A stretch of DNA of 50,521 nt from Acidobacteriota bacterium. Its GTDB lineage: Bacteria > Acidobacteriota > Vicinamibacteria > Marinacidobacterales > SMYC01. Every line of letters starts with the position of its first letter. Position 1 is the stretch's first letter. A model generated the notes under the pieces. That model worked only from the letters and a program-made list of their open reading frames with translations, was not told the origin of the DNA and did not search any database. Below, piece after piece: positions 25,272 to 33,249 of this stretch. Made by a program: the position numbers and the translations under genes. The stretch spans positions 1-50,521 of the forward strand of contig SMYC01000109.1 in the NCBI GenBank assembly GCA_004356105.1, written 5' to 3'.

Positions 25272-26132
25272 GTGGCTTCAGAACAACAGGAAAACAACGA
25301 TTCTCTTCTCGTCCTCGTCACCGAAAGCCAGGTCCATGCTTTCGATCTATTGGTAACGTTCCGCATCGCGATCGGAAGGCACGAATCCAACGATCTTCAG
25401 CTCAACTCCCGCACCGTCTCGAATTACCACGCGGAGATCATGAACGAGAACGGTCGCCTCGTTCTTCGGGATCTTGGCAGCACGAACGGCAGCTTCGTCA
25501 ACGACAAGAGGGTGCGCGAGCAAACCGTCGAAAGCGGCGATCTCATCCGTATCGGCAGCCACGTGATGGCCCTCAGACGCGAGGCGCCGATCAGCAAGCG
25601 TGAACGGCTTCTTCGTGTCCGTCGCAGCCCCGAGGGGCTTGGGCCGGGAACGACGGGCGCTATTGTTTCGATTCGGGCGGGCTCCCGAGACGCCCTCAAA
25701 ACGGTCCAGGTTAGGGGACAACACGACCTGCCGCTTGCCGATCTGCTAAAGATTCTTTGCGGTAATGAGATTTCCGTCGTGGTGACGTTGCGGCTAGGGT
25801 CGGAACAGGCGGGCCTCTGGGTTCGCAAGGACCGCATCGTTCACGCGGAGTATGGCAGCGCGAGAGGGGAGAAAGCGCTGTATCGGCTTTTCGGCTGGGC
25901 TGACGCGATCTACCGGATCGACGAGTATCCCGATAATCACTCGCTGCCCCGAACTATCGATCTGCCGGTCGACACTCTGATCGTCGAAGGTATGAAGCAT
26001 GCGGGCGAGATCGGGGCACTTCTCTCGCATTTGCCTCCACTCGAGACGAAACTGGTCTTGAAAGAAGATTGCACCTTGCCACCAAGCGCGTACACACCTG
26101 CGGAGCTCGAGGTCTTTCAGGCGGTGATCTGA
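25272..26132 (+). CDS. FHA-domain protein with DUF4388/PATAN-like region, ended by an in-frame TGA
   Basis: 286 residues up to the TGA at 26130-26132. An FHA phosphothreonine-binding domain occupies ~12-105 (IGRHESNDLQL, VSNYHAEI, LRDLGSTNGSFVNDKRV, contact residues intact). After a linker a PATAN-like domain follows (~150-286: LADLLKILCGNEISVVVTL, LWVRKDRIVHAEYGS, KALYRLFGWADAIYRI). The domain's C-terminal winged helix continues in the same frame beyond the TGA (see 26133-26306), so the gene looks interrupted by one nonsense codon. GTG start with AGGAG six bases upstream. The FHA domain implies it reads Ser/Thr-kinase signals. Confidence 0.85.
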   Translation: MASEQQENNDSLLVLVTESQVHAFDLLVTFRIAIGRHESNDLQLNSRTVSNYHAEIMNENGRLVLRDLGSTNGSFVNDKRVREQTVESGDLIRIGSHVMALRREAPISKRERLLRVRRSPEGLGPGTTGAIVSIRAGSRDALKTVQVRGQHDLPLADLLKILCGNEISVVVTLRLGSEQAGLWVRKDRIVHAEYGSARGEKALYRLFGWADAIYRIDEYPDNHSLPRTIDLPVDTLIVEGMKHAGEIGALLSHLPPLETKLVLKEDCTLPPSAYTPAELEVFQAVI

Positions 26133-26306
26133 CAGGAGACTTTGGTGAGAGTGCTCGAGGCGTCCAAAATGACGGACACGACGTTACTTCGGATTATGGA
26201 CGGGTTGCTGCGTAAGGGTGTCTTCGGGGTCGCGGGTGAAGATCGTCAATTCGAAGAAACCTGCGCTCTTAAAACGCAAGAGCTTCTAACCACCGGCTGT
26301 AAGTGA
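26133..26306 (+). pseudogene. In-frame continuation of the FHA-PATAN protein after the TGA
   Basis: Directly after the TGA the same frame continues 57 codons: QETLVRVLEASKMTDTTLLR, then IMDGLLRKGVFGV and a short tail to TGA at 26304-26306. The pattern of two helices plus LLRKG matches the winged-helix end of PATAN proteins. Its conservation in frame argues that the original stop was here. Candidate explanations are a recent nonsense mutation, a sequencing error, or stop-codon readthrough (TGA followed by C). Confidence 0.6.
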
Positions 26307-26340
26307 GAAGGTCTAAACGGTTAGGGCAGCGTCCAAATAG

Positions 26341-26370
26341 AAAAAGGCCCCCCGCTCACGCAGGCGGCCT
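26341..26370 (-). terminator. Intrinsic terminator of hsp20
   Basis: On the minus strand AGGCCGCCTGC and GCGGGGGGCCT form an 11-base stem (one mismatch, one G-T) around GTGA, followed by TTTTT (26341-26345). It lies ~20 bases past the hsp20 stop. Confidence 0.85.
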
Positions 26371-26388
26371 CCTCCTGAAACGACGACG

Positions 26389-26826
26389 TTAGGCAACCTT
26401 GACGTCGATTTGACGCGGCTTCGCTTCGTCGGACTTGGGTAAGGAGAGCGTGAGAACGCCGTCCTTGTACTCCGCACCGATCTTGGTCGCGTCGACCGAG
26501 CTCGCAAGGCTGAAGGACCGACTGAAGGAGCCGTAGACGCGCTCCGTTCGGTAGTAGCCCTCTTCCTTGGCTTCTTCCTTACGTTCTTTCTTGCCCCGGA
26601 TGGTCAAAACGTTGTTCTCGACGTGCACGTCGATGTCCTCTTTCTTGATTCCGGGAAGCTCGGCGTGGATGACCACTTCACCGCCCTTGTCGAATATGTC
26701 GACAGCGGGGTTCCAGGCGCCGAGATAATCGACGTTGGACTCACGGGGCTGGTCAAAGAAGCGGTTGAAACGGCTGGCGAAGCCAGTGAAATCTCTCAAG
26801 AATGGGTCGCGGACTACTAGATTCAT
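26389..26826 (-). CDS. Small heat-shock protein, Hsp20/alpha-crystallin family
   Basis: A 145-residue ATP-independent holdase. The alpha-crystallin domain (~40-140) shows AWNPAVDIFDKGGEVVIHAE, LPGIKKEDIDVHVENNVLTI, the YGSFSRSFSLASSVD strand and the signature EYKDGVLTLSLPKS. The C-terminal IDVKV tail resembles the I-x-I/V motif used for oligomerisation. CAGGAGG seven bases before the ATG. It has its own promoter (26889-26917) and terminator, so it is monocistronic. No CIRCE element was seen; a CACGTG palindrome lies in the promoter spacer. Confidence 0.95.
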   Translation of the reverse strand: MNLVVRDPFLRDFTGFASRFNRFFDQPRESNVDYLGAWNPAVDIFDKGGEVVIHAELPGIKKEDIDVHVENNVLTIRGKKERKEEAKEEGYYRTERVYGSFSRSFSLASSVDATKIGAEYKDGVLTLSLPKSDEAKPRQIDVKVA

Positions 26827-26888
26827 TGGGAATCCTCCTGTTTTGGACTTTCGAAACTATCGGGACGAACTCTTTGTACCATGTCGGT

Positions 26889-26917
26889 AATATAGCACGT
26901 GCATATGACGATGTCAA
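26889..26917 (-). promoter_or_regulatory. Sigma-70 promoter of hsp20 with a palindrome in the spacer
   Basis: On the minus strand TTGACA (26912-26917) and TATATT (26889-26894) are separated by exactly 17 bases. The spacer contains GCACGTGC, an 8-base palindrome placed where a repressor would block polymerase. Leader about 55 bases. Confidence 0.75.
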
Positions 26918-26973
26918 GTAATCTGCGTGTATATAAATCATGTTATCTATATAAACCTTAGTAGTATAGAATC

Positions 26974-27552
26974 ATGTATATGACAACCATGCCACATGGT
27001 AGACTGCGCGGTGATTTGATAAGTCCTGAAAGATTAGCGAGATGGCGGGTTCCTCTGGGGTGGTTTTGTGGCCTGAGTGCGCTCTATTTCGCGACTCCGA
27101 CGCCTCGTCTCTATGCGTCCGGGGTTGTTGTGGCCCTCGCCGGGGAGCTCATTCGGATCTGGGCGGCGGGACACCTCGAGAAAAACAAGCGGCTGGCGTC
27201 TGGCGGTCCGTATCGATGGACCCGCAACCCGCTCTATCTAGGTAGTTTGCTGGTCGGTGCCGGGTTCTCTCTCGCTGCCGGACGCTTTGTGCTTCTCGTT
27301 GTCGTGGCGGGTCTTTTTGTCGCCGTCTACGTTCCGGTTATGCGGCGCGAAGAAACGTATTTGGGGCAGGCATTTCCTGGCGATTATGCGGCTTTCGCCG
27401 AACGCGTCCCGTTGTTTTGGCCTCGAGTTCCAAGAGGCGATCATACGGCTCTAGGCGAATATTCCGTACAAAGGCTTCTGCGCAATCGGGAGCATTGGAC
27501 CATGCTCGGATGGCTGCTAGTGACGGGGTTTCTTGGGTGGCGGTTGTGGTAG
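26974..27552 (+). CDS. Isoprenylcysteine carboxyl methyltransferase (ICMT)-like membrane protein
   Basis: A 192-residue integral membrane protein of the ICMT/phospholipid methyltransferase superfamily. GHLEKNKRLASGGPYRWTRN followed by PLYLGSLLVGAGF is the conserved SAM-binding signature (GPYxxxRNPxYxG), and RREETYLGQAFPGDYAAFAE is the conserved C-terminal part with the ExxL...Y motif. About four to five hydrophobic segments. Bacterial members methylate varied substrates, so the substrate is unknown. Three in-frame ATGs (26974, 26980, 26989) and no clear ribosome site leave the exact start open. Divergent from hsp20. Confidence 0.85.
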   Translation: MYMTTMPHGRLRGDLISPERLARWRVPLGWFCGLSALYFATPTPRLYASGVVVALAGELIRIWAAGHLEKNKRLASGGPYRWTRNPLYLGSLLVGAGFSLAAGRFVLLVVVAGLFVAVYVPVMRREETYLGQAFPGDYAAFAERVPLFWPRVPRGDHTALGEYSVQRLLRNREHWTMLGWLLVTGFLGWRLW

Positions 27553-27574
27553 CGGCCTGGCCCGGCTTGTCTTC

Positions 27575-27886
27575 TTATCTGTCGACCGTCGGGACAAAGC
27601 CAGCGGGGATGACCTTCATGCGCTTGCCCATCTGCTCGTCGTAGTATCGGCGATAGAGAATGTCCCACTCTTCGCTGCCTTCGGGGATATCGCGCGCTTG
27701 GCTCTCGATCTTGTACCGGACAGCCTGGTCGATCACCTCGTCGTCCTTGAGCTCTTCCTGGATGACGCGCGCCACCTCGAGCCGGATGTCGCTATCTTCT
27801 GCAAAGAACTCGACTTCGGGCTCGCTCCGAAGGTAGCTCATCACCAGATTGGCGAGATGATTGACTTTTTGGTTCGAGAGTCGCAT
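27575..27886 (-). CDS. DUF507 family protein (paralogue 1)
   Basis: A 103-residue protein beginning MRLSNQKVNHLANLVMSYL, then FFAEDSDIRLEVARVIQEEL and a conserved DEVIDQAVRYKI segment, the pattern of DUF507. Charged and helical, no signal peptide, function unknown. It follows the second DUF507 gene by three bases on the same strand; the two align over most of their length but are clearly diverged (MRLSNQKVNHLA versus MRLTKNQVEFIA). Confidence 0.88.
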   Translation of the reverse strand: MRLSNQKVNHLANLVMSYLRSEPEVEFFAEDSDIRLEVARVIQEELKDDEVIDQAVRYKIESQARDIPEGSEEWDILYRRYYDEQMGKRMKVIPAGFVPTVDR

Positions 27887-27889
27887 GAG

Positions 27890-28168
27890 CTAGAGGATGA
27901 TATTCCTTTCCCGAGCCAACTTTTTCTTGATCATCTTAAACATCTCGCGATATTCGACGTTCGTACGGCGCATCTCTTCGGCGTGCTCTGTGAGGATGAC
28001 GCGCACCTCGTCGTTCAGCCGATCCTCCACGAGAAGCTCCTCTGTCATGATCCCAATCAGCGACTCCATCATGTGGGCTGGATAGTCGCATTCGATCAAT
28101 TTCCTGTCCTGGAGCTCCCGAGTGATACGGTAAGCGATGAACTCGACCTGATTCTTAGTTAACCTCAT
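27890..28168 (-). CDS. DUF507 family protein (paralogue 2)
   Basis: A 92-residue helical protein starting MRLTKNQVEFIAYRITREL, with TEELLVEDRLNDEVRVIL matching the DUF507 core. First gene of the pair, with its promoter presumably in the 61-base gap to the divergent phosphatase gene. Tandem DUF507 pairs of unequal length suggest a heteromeric complex. No known function. Confidence 0.88.
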   Translation of the reverse strand: MRLTKNQVEFIAYRITRELQDRKLIECDYPAHMMESLIGIMTEELLVEDRLNDEVRVILTEHAEEMRRTNVEYREMFKMIKKKLARERNIIL

Positions 28169-28229
28169 GTCCGAACAGAAAAGCGTATCACACGGCTCGG
28201 CGTAACCTCAAGAAGAACTGGAGGTTTTA

Positions 28230-29453
28230 GTGCGTTTTTGCCTGTTACTGCTCATTTTCCTGACTTTACCGAGCTCCGCAATTGCACAGTCCGAAGTTTC
28301 CGGTGCCTTGGCCGGTGTCGTTTTCGAGGACACCGACGGCGACGGCCGAAGAGGACCCGGCGAGCCCGGCCTCGCTGGCGTTGTCGTCTGCAGCCGATCG
28401 GCCTGCGTCCAGACCGATGATGGCGGTATCTACGAGGTCGCGGTCGAGCCTGGCTACCGCGTCGTCTATGTCAGCCTGCCCGACGGCTACCGCGCCGTCC
28501 GCGCATATTGGCGCCGTGTGCCAGCCGATCCTTTCGAGTGGCTCGTTAGTTTTCCGTTGGAAAAAACGCCCAGCTCACGCGCGTTCAGCTTCATCCACGC
28601 CTCCGACACCCATCTCGACGAGGAGAGCCTGCCCCGGATACGCCTCTTGAGAGAGCTGACCGAAGCGCGTGGCGTGGACTTCGTCATCATCACGGGCGAC
28701 CTCATCCGGGACGCCTTGCGCGTTCCCGAAGAAACAGCGCTCGAGCGCTACGAGCTGTTTCGCAAGGAGAAGGACGCTTTTCCGGTTCCTGTCTGGGTCG
28801 TTCCGGGAAACCACGAGAACTTTGGCATCGAGCGACACCTCTCAGGCGTGAGCGAAGACCACCCGCTCTACGGGAAGGCTATGTACCGAAGATTCCTCGG
28901 CCCGACCTACTACTCGTTCAACTATGGCGGCGTGCATTTCGTCGGGCTCGATACGGTCGATATCGCGGACAAGTGGTACTACGCGCATGTCGACGCGACC
29001 CAAATGAGCTGGCTCGACGAAGACCTCTCGATGGTGCCCGCCGAGACGCCGATCATCACGTTCAATCACATCCCGCTCTTTTCGGCCGTGATCCACGGGT
29101 GGCGCTACTACCCGGACGGCGGAAGTCTCATCGAGATCGACGGTCGCGAGCAGTACCGCCACATGGTCTCGAACTATGCCGAAGTGCTCGAGCGGTTCGT
29201 GGGCCGCAACTACCCGCTTGCGCTCGGAGGCCATGGCCACGCCCGGGAAGAAATCCTGCTAGGCGACCGCCGCTTCGAGACGCGATTCCATCAAACGGCG
29301 GCCGTGGTGGGGGACACGGGCCAGCGAGAAGGGATGCAGTACGCGTCCGGCGTGACGCTCTACCGCATGCGGGATGGAAAGATCGAGGGGTGGGAGTTCA
29401 TTCTGCTGGATGAGCCTTCTGTCCCTTCAGGATCCGTTGACAGCCAAAGTTGA
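28230..29453 (+). CDS. Secreted calcineurin-like metallophosphatase with N-terminal beta-sandwich
   Basis: A 407-residue exported protein. Signal peptide ~1-20 (LLLLIFLTLPSSAIAQ), then a carboxypeptidase-regulatory/SdrD-B-like domain (~25-115) containing a calcium-loop sequence DTDGDGRRGPGEPGLAG, then a metallophosphoesterase domain with the full dimetal set: ASDTHLD, ITGDLIRD, VPGNHENF, ITFNHIPLF and GGHGHAREE. The architecture matches the metallophosphatase_N plus calcineurin family of surface or periplasmic phosphohydrolases. GTG start preceded by GGAGG. The tRNA-Asp promoter lies within its last codons. The substrate is unknown. Confidence 0.88.
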   Translation: MRFCLLLLIFLTLPSSAIAQSEVSGALAGVVFEDTDGDGRRGPGEPGLAGVVVCSRSACVQTDDGGIYEVAVEPGYRVVYVSLPDGYRAVRAYWRRVPADPFEWLVSFPLEKTPSSRAFSFIHASDTHLDEESLPRIRLLRELTEARGVDFVIITGDLIRDALRVPEETALERYELFRKEKDAFPVPVWVVPGNHENFGIERHLSGVSEDHPLYGKAMYRRFLGPTYYSFNYGGVHFVGLDTVDIADKWYYAHVDATQMSWLDEDLSMVPAETPIITFNHIPLFSAVIHGWRYYPDGGSLIEIDGREQYRHMVSNYAEVLERFVGRNYPLALGGHGHAREEILLGDRRFETRFHQTAAVVGDTGQREGMQYASGVTLYRMRDGKIEGWEFILLDEPSVPSGSVDSQS

Positions 29454-29465
29454 CGTCGCTATACT
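29437..29465 (+). promoter_or_regulatory. tRNA-Asp promoter overlapping the phosphatase stop codon
   Basis: TTGACA (29437-29442), 17-base spacer, TATACT (29460-29465). The -35 lies in the phosphatase coding sequence and the spacer spans its TGA. Predicted start near 29472, about 47 bases before the tRNA. Confidence 0.75.
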
Positions 29466-29518
29466 CAAGTGCTTCACGGGCCGGCCAGGCTGGGTCGGTC
29501 TCGTTGCCACGACCTAGC

Positions 29519-29595
<77 letters not shown>

Positions 29596-29673
29596 TATTT
29601 TTCAATCACTTGCGGCGATAGCGTTGAAGCTGTTTCTGGGCAATTGTCCGAAAACGTTTCGGGTTCACGGAGC

Positions 29674-29838
29674 TCACCGGCACCACCTTCGGTACTGTCG
29701 CCCTGCGGCGTAGTTGGCGAGCTTCGCCGCGGCGTCTTTGAGACCCTTCTCGTTGACGATGTTATAGCGGTCGAGCACCGCCCGAGTCTTGTGCCCCGTG
29801 ACCTCCATTGCGACACGTTCCGGGACGCCAGCTCGAAT
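29674..29838 (-). pseudogene. C-terminal tail of a tyrosine recombinase (phage/ICE-type integrase)
   Basis: On the minus strand a frame reads [20 protein letters not shown], then [12 protein letters not shown], then [12 protein letters not shown] and a TGA at 29674-29676. This is the end of a tyrosine integrase, with the conserved TGHKT and the catalytic tyrosine in DRYNIV. All upstream catalytic parts are missing; the sequence switches at ~29838 to a TolB fragment in another frame. It lies ~80 bases from the tRNA-Asp 3' end, the standard place for an integrase next to its attachment site. Confidence 0.75.
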
Positions 29839-29935
29839 AGACGATGTGGACTACGGTAGTGGTCGCTGGGGCGTCACTCCGCAGCATGACGAATCGTTGG
29901 CCGTCGGATGTGACCTCGAAGTTGGGGATGGCCAT
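29838..29935 (-). pseudogene. Shard of a TolB/WD40-like propeller C-terminus
   Basis: The minus strand encodes PNFEVTSDGQRFVMLRSDAP and a following [12 protein letters not shown], matching the last blade (N[FY]DVSPDGQRFLM) of the kinase-linked TolB propeller proteins of Acidobacteriota. It is directly joined, in a different frame, to the integrase tail. No start or stop of its own. Confidence 0.65.
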
Positions 29936-30002
29936 GGCCGTGAGGCGTAGCCCCTCTGCGTGTTAGAGTCTCGTGGCACGTGCGGGGGTAGGGGCAACTG
30001 AG

Positions 30003-30066
30003 TCAGGGCGTCGGCACGCGATCTTTCAGTTCCTCGAGCCAGCTCTGCACGAGGACCATCTGGGGT
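30003..30066 (-). pseudogene. Shard: TolB-type terminal VLVQSWLEELK segment
   Basis: About 20 codons ending at TGA (30003-30005) read QMVLVQSWLEELKDRVPTP, the stereotyped last residues of TolB-propeller/Ser-Thr-kinase proteins. The sequence between this and neighbouring shards (29936-30002, 30067-30167) shows nothing recognisable. Confidence 0.6.
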
Positions 30067-30167
30067 GAAACCGGGTCTATCCCTCGGGCTAGGTACGAAG
30101 GCCCTCCAACGGAGTGGGAGGCGGCTCTTCGCGAAAGAAGCTGAGCCGGGTCAAACGCCAGACGCGA

Positions 30168-31904
30168 TCAGTTTTCCTCGAAGAGCTCCGGGAGCGTGTC
30201 GAGCCAGTTCTGTACGAGGATCAATTCTCCTCCCGTCGACCGCGCCTGGGGGACGGTGAAGACGACCCCTTTCGGAACCGCCGAAAGGTACCCAACACGA
30301 CGCCAGTAGCGCGTGTTCACGCTGGGGGTCTCGGCCACCACGTCCGGGGGCCCGAGTCGCCCCGAATTGAGGTCGAGCGTCGCTTGCAAGATCGAGGAAC
30401 GGCCGGGGTAGTTCGGCTCGCGATAGTAGATGCTCTTCTCGTCAGCGCTGAACACAGGGTACCATCCGCCGCCGGTCGTGAGTTGTCGGGGCTCGGATTC
30501 AGATGCTTCGAGGTCGAGCAAGTGCACCTGATGTATTGCCCCGATCCCGCCGGCCAGCAGAAGCCAGCGCTCGTCCCGTGAAAGGTCGGTAGCGAGCTCG
30601 CCCGGCCCCGCCTCGCGCAGCAGGTCGACTTCGCCGTCTTGCCGGACGAAAAGCACGCGAGTGTGACTCGTCTGCCGGCTGAGTGCGTTGAGCAATACAT
30701 CGCCGGTCGGTGTGACTGCCACCACGATCAGGGACTCGTCGGGCTCCCCCTGCATCAAAGGTTCGATGGCACCGCCTTCGAGCCGCTGGCGCACAAGGCG
30801 CGCGCCCTCGCCGGGTCGAGGGAGGCTCGAGAAAACCAGGGCTTCTCCGCTTGGATCCCAGATGGGATAGCCAAAGCTCTCCCCGGGCGGGCTCAATTGG
30901 ATCCACTGCCCGTCAGCGAATGTGTGCAGCCATATACTGCAATCGTCCCTTATAAACGTGTTAGGGTCGCCGACACCCGAGCACCGCCTCGCGGCGACTC
31001 GGCGACCCTGCGGAGAGAGGACCAGTTCCATCGTTCGATGGTCCATAATCTGAAGGAGCTCTTCGCTCTCGCCGGATCCGTCGGCTTGGGCCAACAAGAG
31101 GCGCGTGCTCTCGTTCGTCGTCCTGCCCTCGCGAATGTAGACGAGAGAGCCGTCGTTGCCAACGTGGAACTCTCCGACCTCGAGAGGTGCACTCGGGTGC
31201 TGGGCGACGCCTTCAAACACCGGCCTCGGAGGTTTCGTGAGCTCGAAGTCGTCATTGAGCGGTGCGGCCCATAGCTGGTTGTCGCGCCAGAGAATCCAGT
31301 AACCACCTGTGTACTGGGTTTGGTTCGCACTTCCCGAAAGCGTATGCCACTGCCCGGTGTCGAGCTCGATCACACCCGTCTCCCATCCGGTTTGCAGAAA
31401 GCCATCACCGCGTGACACGAGAAGATGCCCTTCTCCGGGAAGGAGCGTCGGTGACACGTGCGCTTCCAACCGATCGAGCTCTCCCATCTCCGCGCTGGTA
31501 ACTGCCTCCGGGGCGTCGTCGCCAGGGCCAAGCCTTGAAATACCGAGCCCCTCAGGGGTTTCGAGCGCGCGGTTCCTCCCGCGGGCGGGGTAGTAGAGTG
31601 AGCCGTCCGCGCGCCAATCAAGGGGCAGATAGCCTGGATCCGCCAGGACCGTCGGAGGTCCCCCGTGGATCGAGATCTTGAGGATACGCCGTTTTGCGGT
31701 GTCGAAATAGGCAAGCCATTGGTCGTCGTGTGAGAACGTCACCCAGCCAGCACCCTCGGTATTCTCGACGTATCGCGGCTCGAGCTCATCGAGGCGGCGC
31801 AGGTACAAACCCGAAGTTCCTCGAGCCCGACCGAAGAGCGGGCGCTTCCGGACCACCGCGGAACCGATTCTAAAAGCGTCGCGACATCCGCCAGCGACTG
31901 CCAA
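30168..31904 (-). pseudogene. TolB/WD40-like beta-propeller protein, N-terminally truncated
   Basis: 578 codons of a TolB-type propeller. Typical blades are seen in GLYLRRLDELEPRYVENTEG, VTFSHDDQWLAYFD, YPIWDPSGEALVFSS and GGGWYPVFSADEKSIYYREP, and the usual end LILVQNWLDTLPELFEEN. In relatives this region follows a Ser/Thr kinase domain and a transmembrane segment (total ~850-900 residues). Here the frame opens inside the first blade with no kinase, no membrane helix and no plausible ribosome site, only a TTG. I call it a 5'-truncated gene; a soluble propeller expressed from within is possible. 31905-32082 holds nothing I recognise. Confidence 0.7.
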
Positions 31905-32082
31905 CGGCTCTCCGGATCTTTGGCCCAGGCTTATGGTAATGACCCCACGCAGTTTCCGGTTTTTGAGGAAGTTGGGAAACAGGCGAGCGAAGCCCTCAGG
32001 ACTGCACCGTCATCGTCCTTGAAAACGCGATCAGAAAGCGTTACGGGTCCTGGATTCAGCAGTCGCAGACGAGCTTTCGAGT

Positions 32083-33249
32083 TCACGCTCCCGCTCCTTG
32101 CACCCAGCGACGAAGCCTTCTGGCCACCAGGTCTGGAGTGACGGTTGGACGCGGCAGCTTTCTGTTCTCTCTCGGCTTCGTGCGAACATGAAGGAATCGT
32201 AGACCTGAGCGGTCATCTTTGATCTCGCCTTGTAGCTCATCGAGGTTTGTTATTCGCTTCGATCGGGGGTATCCACACGAACGGGACAGGCCAACGAAAT
32301 CCAGTGACGGCGACACCGTAGCCTGGCCGCCGGTGGAATCGTGGACAGCGTTATCGAGGACGACATGAATCAGGTTGTCGGGACGTTCGTGGGCGATGGT
32401 AGCGAGGGCCCCCATGCGCATGAGTAGCGAACCGTCGCCATCGATGACGATCACGCGCCGTCGCGGTTGTACCATTGAGAGACCAAGGCCGAGGCTGGAA
32501 GCACATCCCATGGACCCCACCATATACAGCTGGTTGGGGCGATCATCGAGGGCATAGAGGGCACGGCCCGTGTAGCCGGTGGTGGCGAGAACGACGTCGG
32601 TCTCGCGCGCACTCGACTGTATTGCCTCGAGCACGTCGTCCTGGTCGAGGCGTCCGGCGCCATGTTCCGCAACCATCTGGTCGGAGGTCCCGTTGGATTG
32701 CGGGCAAGCGTGCTGTTCGAAGTCGGACGAGCTCGCCAGTGCGTGGGATTTGATCGTGCCCTTCTCCAGAAGAATCCCATAGGGCGTACGCTGACCATCC
32801 ATGTGGGTCACTGCCCGATCCAACATCGCTGGGATGTCCTCTTCCTTGGTTGGACAAATTTCCCAGGGTACATCGATGAGATCCAGCAGGCGCGGAGTGA
32901 TGGCGCCCATCATCTCATGCTGAGGTTCGTCCTTCGGTTGGTCGGGATGGCCACGCCAAGTCACTATCAACAGCAGCGGAATTCGAAGCGTGGCAGCCAG
33001 CGAGGTAAGTGGATTGATGGCGTTCCCGAAACCCGAGTTCTGGAACATGACGACACCGCGAGTACCGCCGAGTTCGGCTCCACACGCGATCGCGACTGCG
33101 TCGCCCTCATTTGCGGCGCCGACATATCGGATGTCGTCTGACTCGATGACCGTGTTGATGAGAGGCGTCAGGTAGGAGCACGGAACTCCCGAGAACATAC
33201 CGAAACCACGACGCAGTAACGCCTGTGCGAACAGTTCAGGTGCGATCAT
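32083..33249 (-). CDS. ppd: Phosphonopyruvate decarboxylase
   Basis: A ThDP-dependent enzyme (388 residues) converting phosphonopyruvate to phosphonoacetaldehyde, which pulls the unfavourable PEP mutase reaction forward. N-terminal [32 protein letters not shown] with the ThDP glutamate, [18 protein letters not shown] characteristic of phosphonopyruvate/sulfopyruvate decarboxylases, and the metal-ThDP motif [15 protein letters not shown] with the later [12 protein letters not shown]. Its ATG overlaps the stop of the PEP mutase gene (ATGA), so products are made together. The C-terminal ~30 residues ([16 protein letters not shown]...) look normal for the family. Function is well supported. Confidence 0.93.
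   Translation of the reverse strand: MIAPELFAQALLRRGFGMFSGVPCSYLTPLINTVIESDDIRYVGAANEGDAVAIACGAELGGTRGVVMFQNSGFGNAINPLTSLAATLRIPLLLIVTWRGHPDQPKDEPQHEMMGAITPRLLDLIDVPWEICPTKEEDIPAMLDRAVTHMDGQRTPYGILLEKGTIKSHALASSSDFEQHACPQSNGTSDQMVAEHGAGRLDQDDVLEAIQSSARETDVVLATTGYTGRALYALDDRPNQLYMVGSMGCASSLGLGLSMVQPRRRVIVIDGDGSLLMRMGALATIAHERPDNLIHVVLDNAVHDSTGGQATVSPSLDFVGLSRSCGYPRSKRITNLDELQGEIKDDRSGLRFLHVRTKPRENRKLPRPTVTPDLVARRLRRWVQGAGA

Noticed and set aside
26827-26973. CIRCE (HrcA) element at hsp20
   Set aside because: No TTAGCACTC-N9-GAGTGCTAA inverted repeat is present; only a short CACGTG palindrome.
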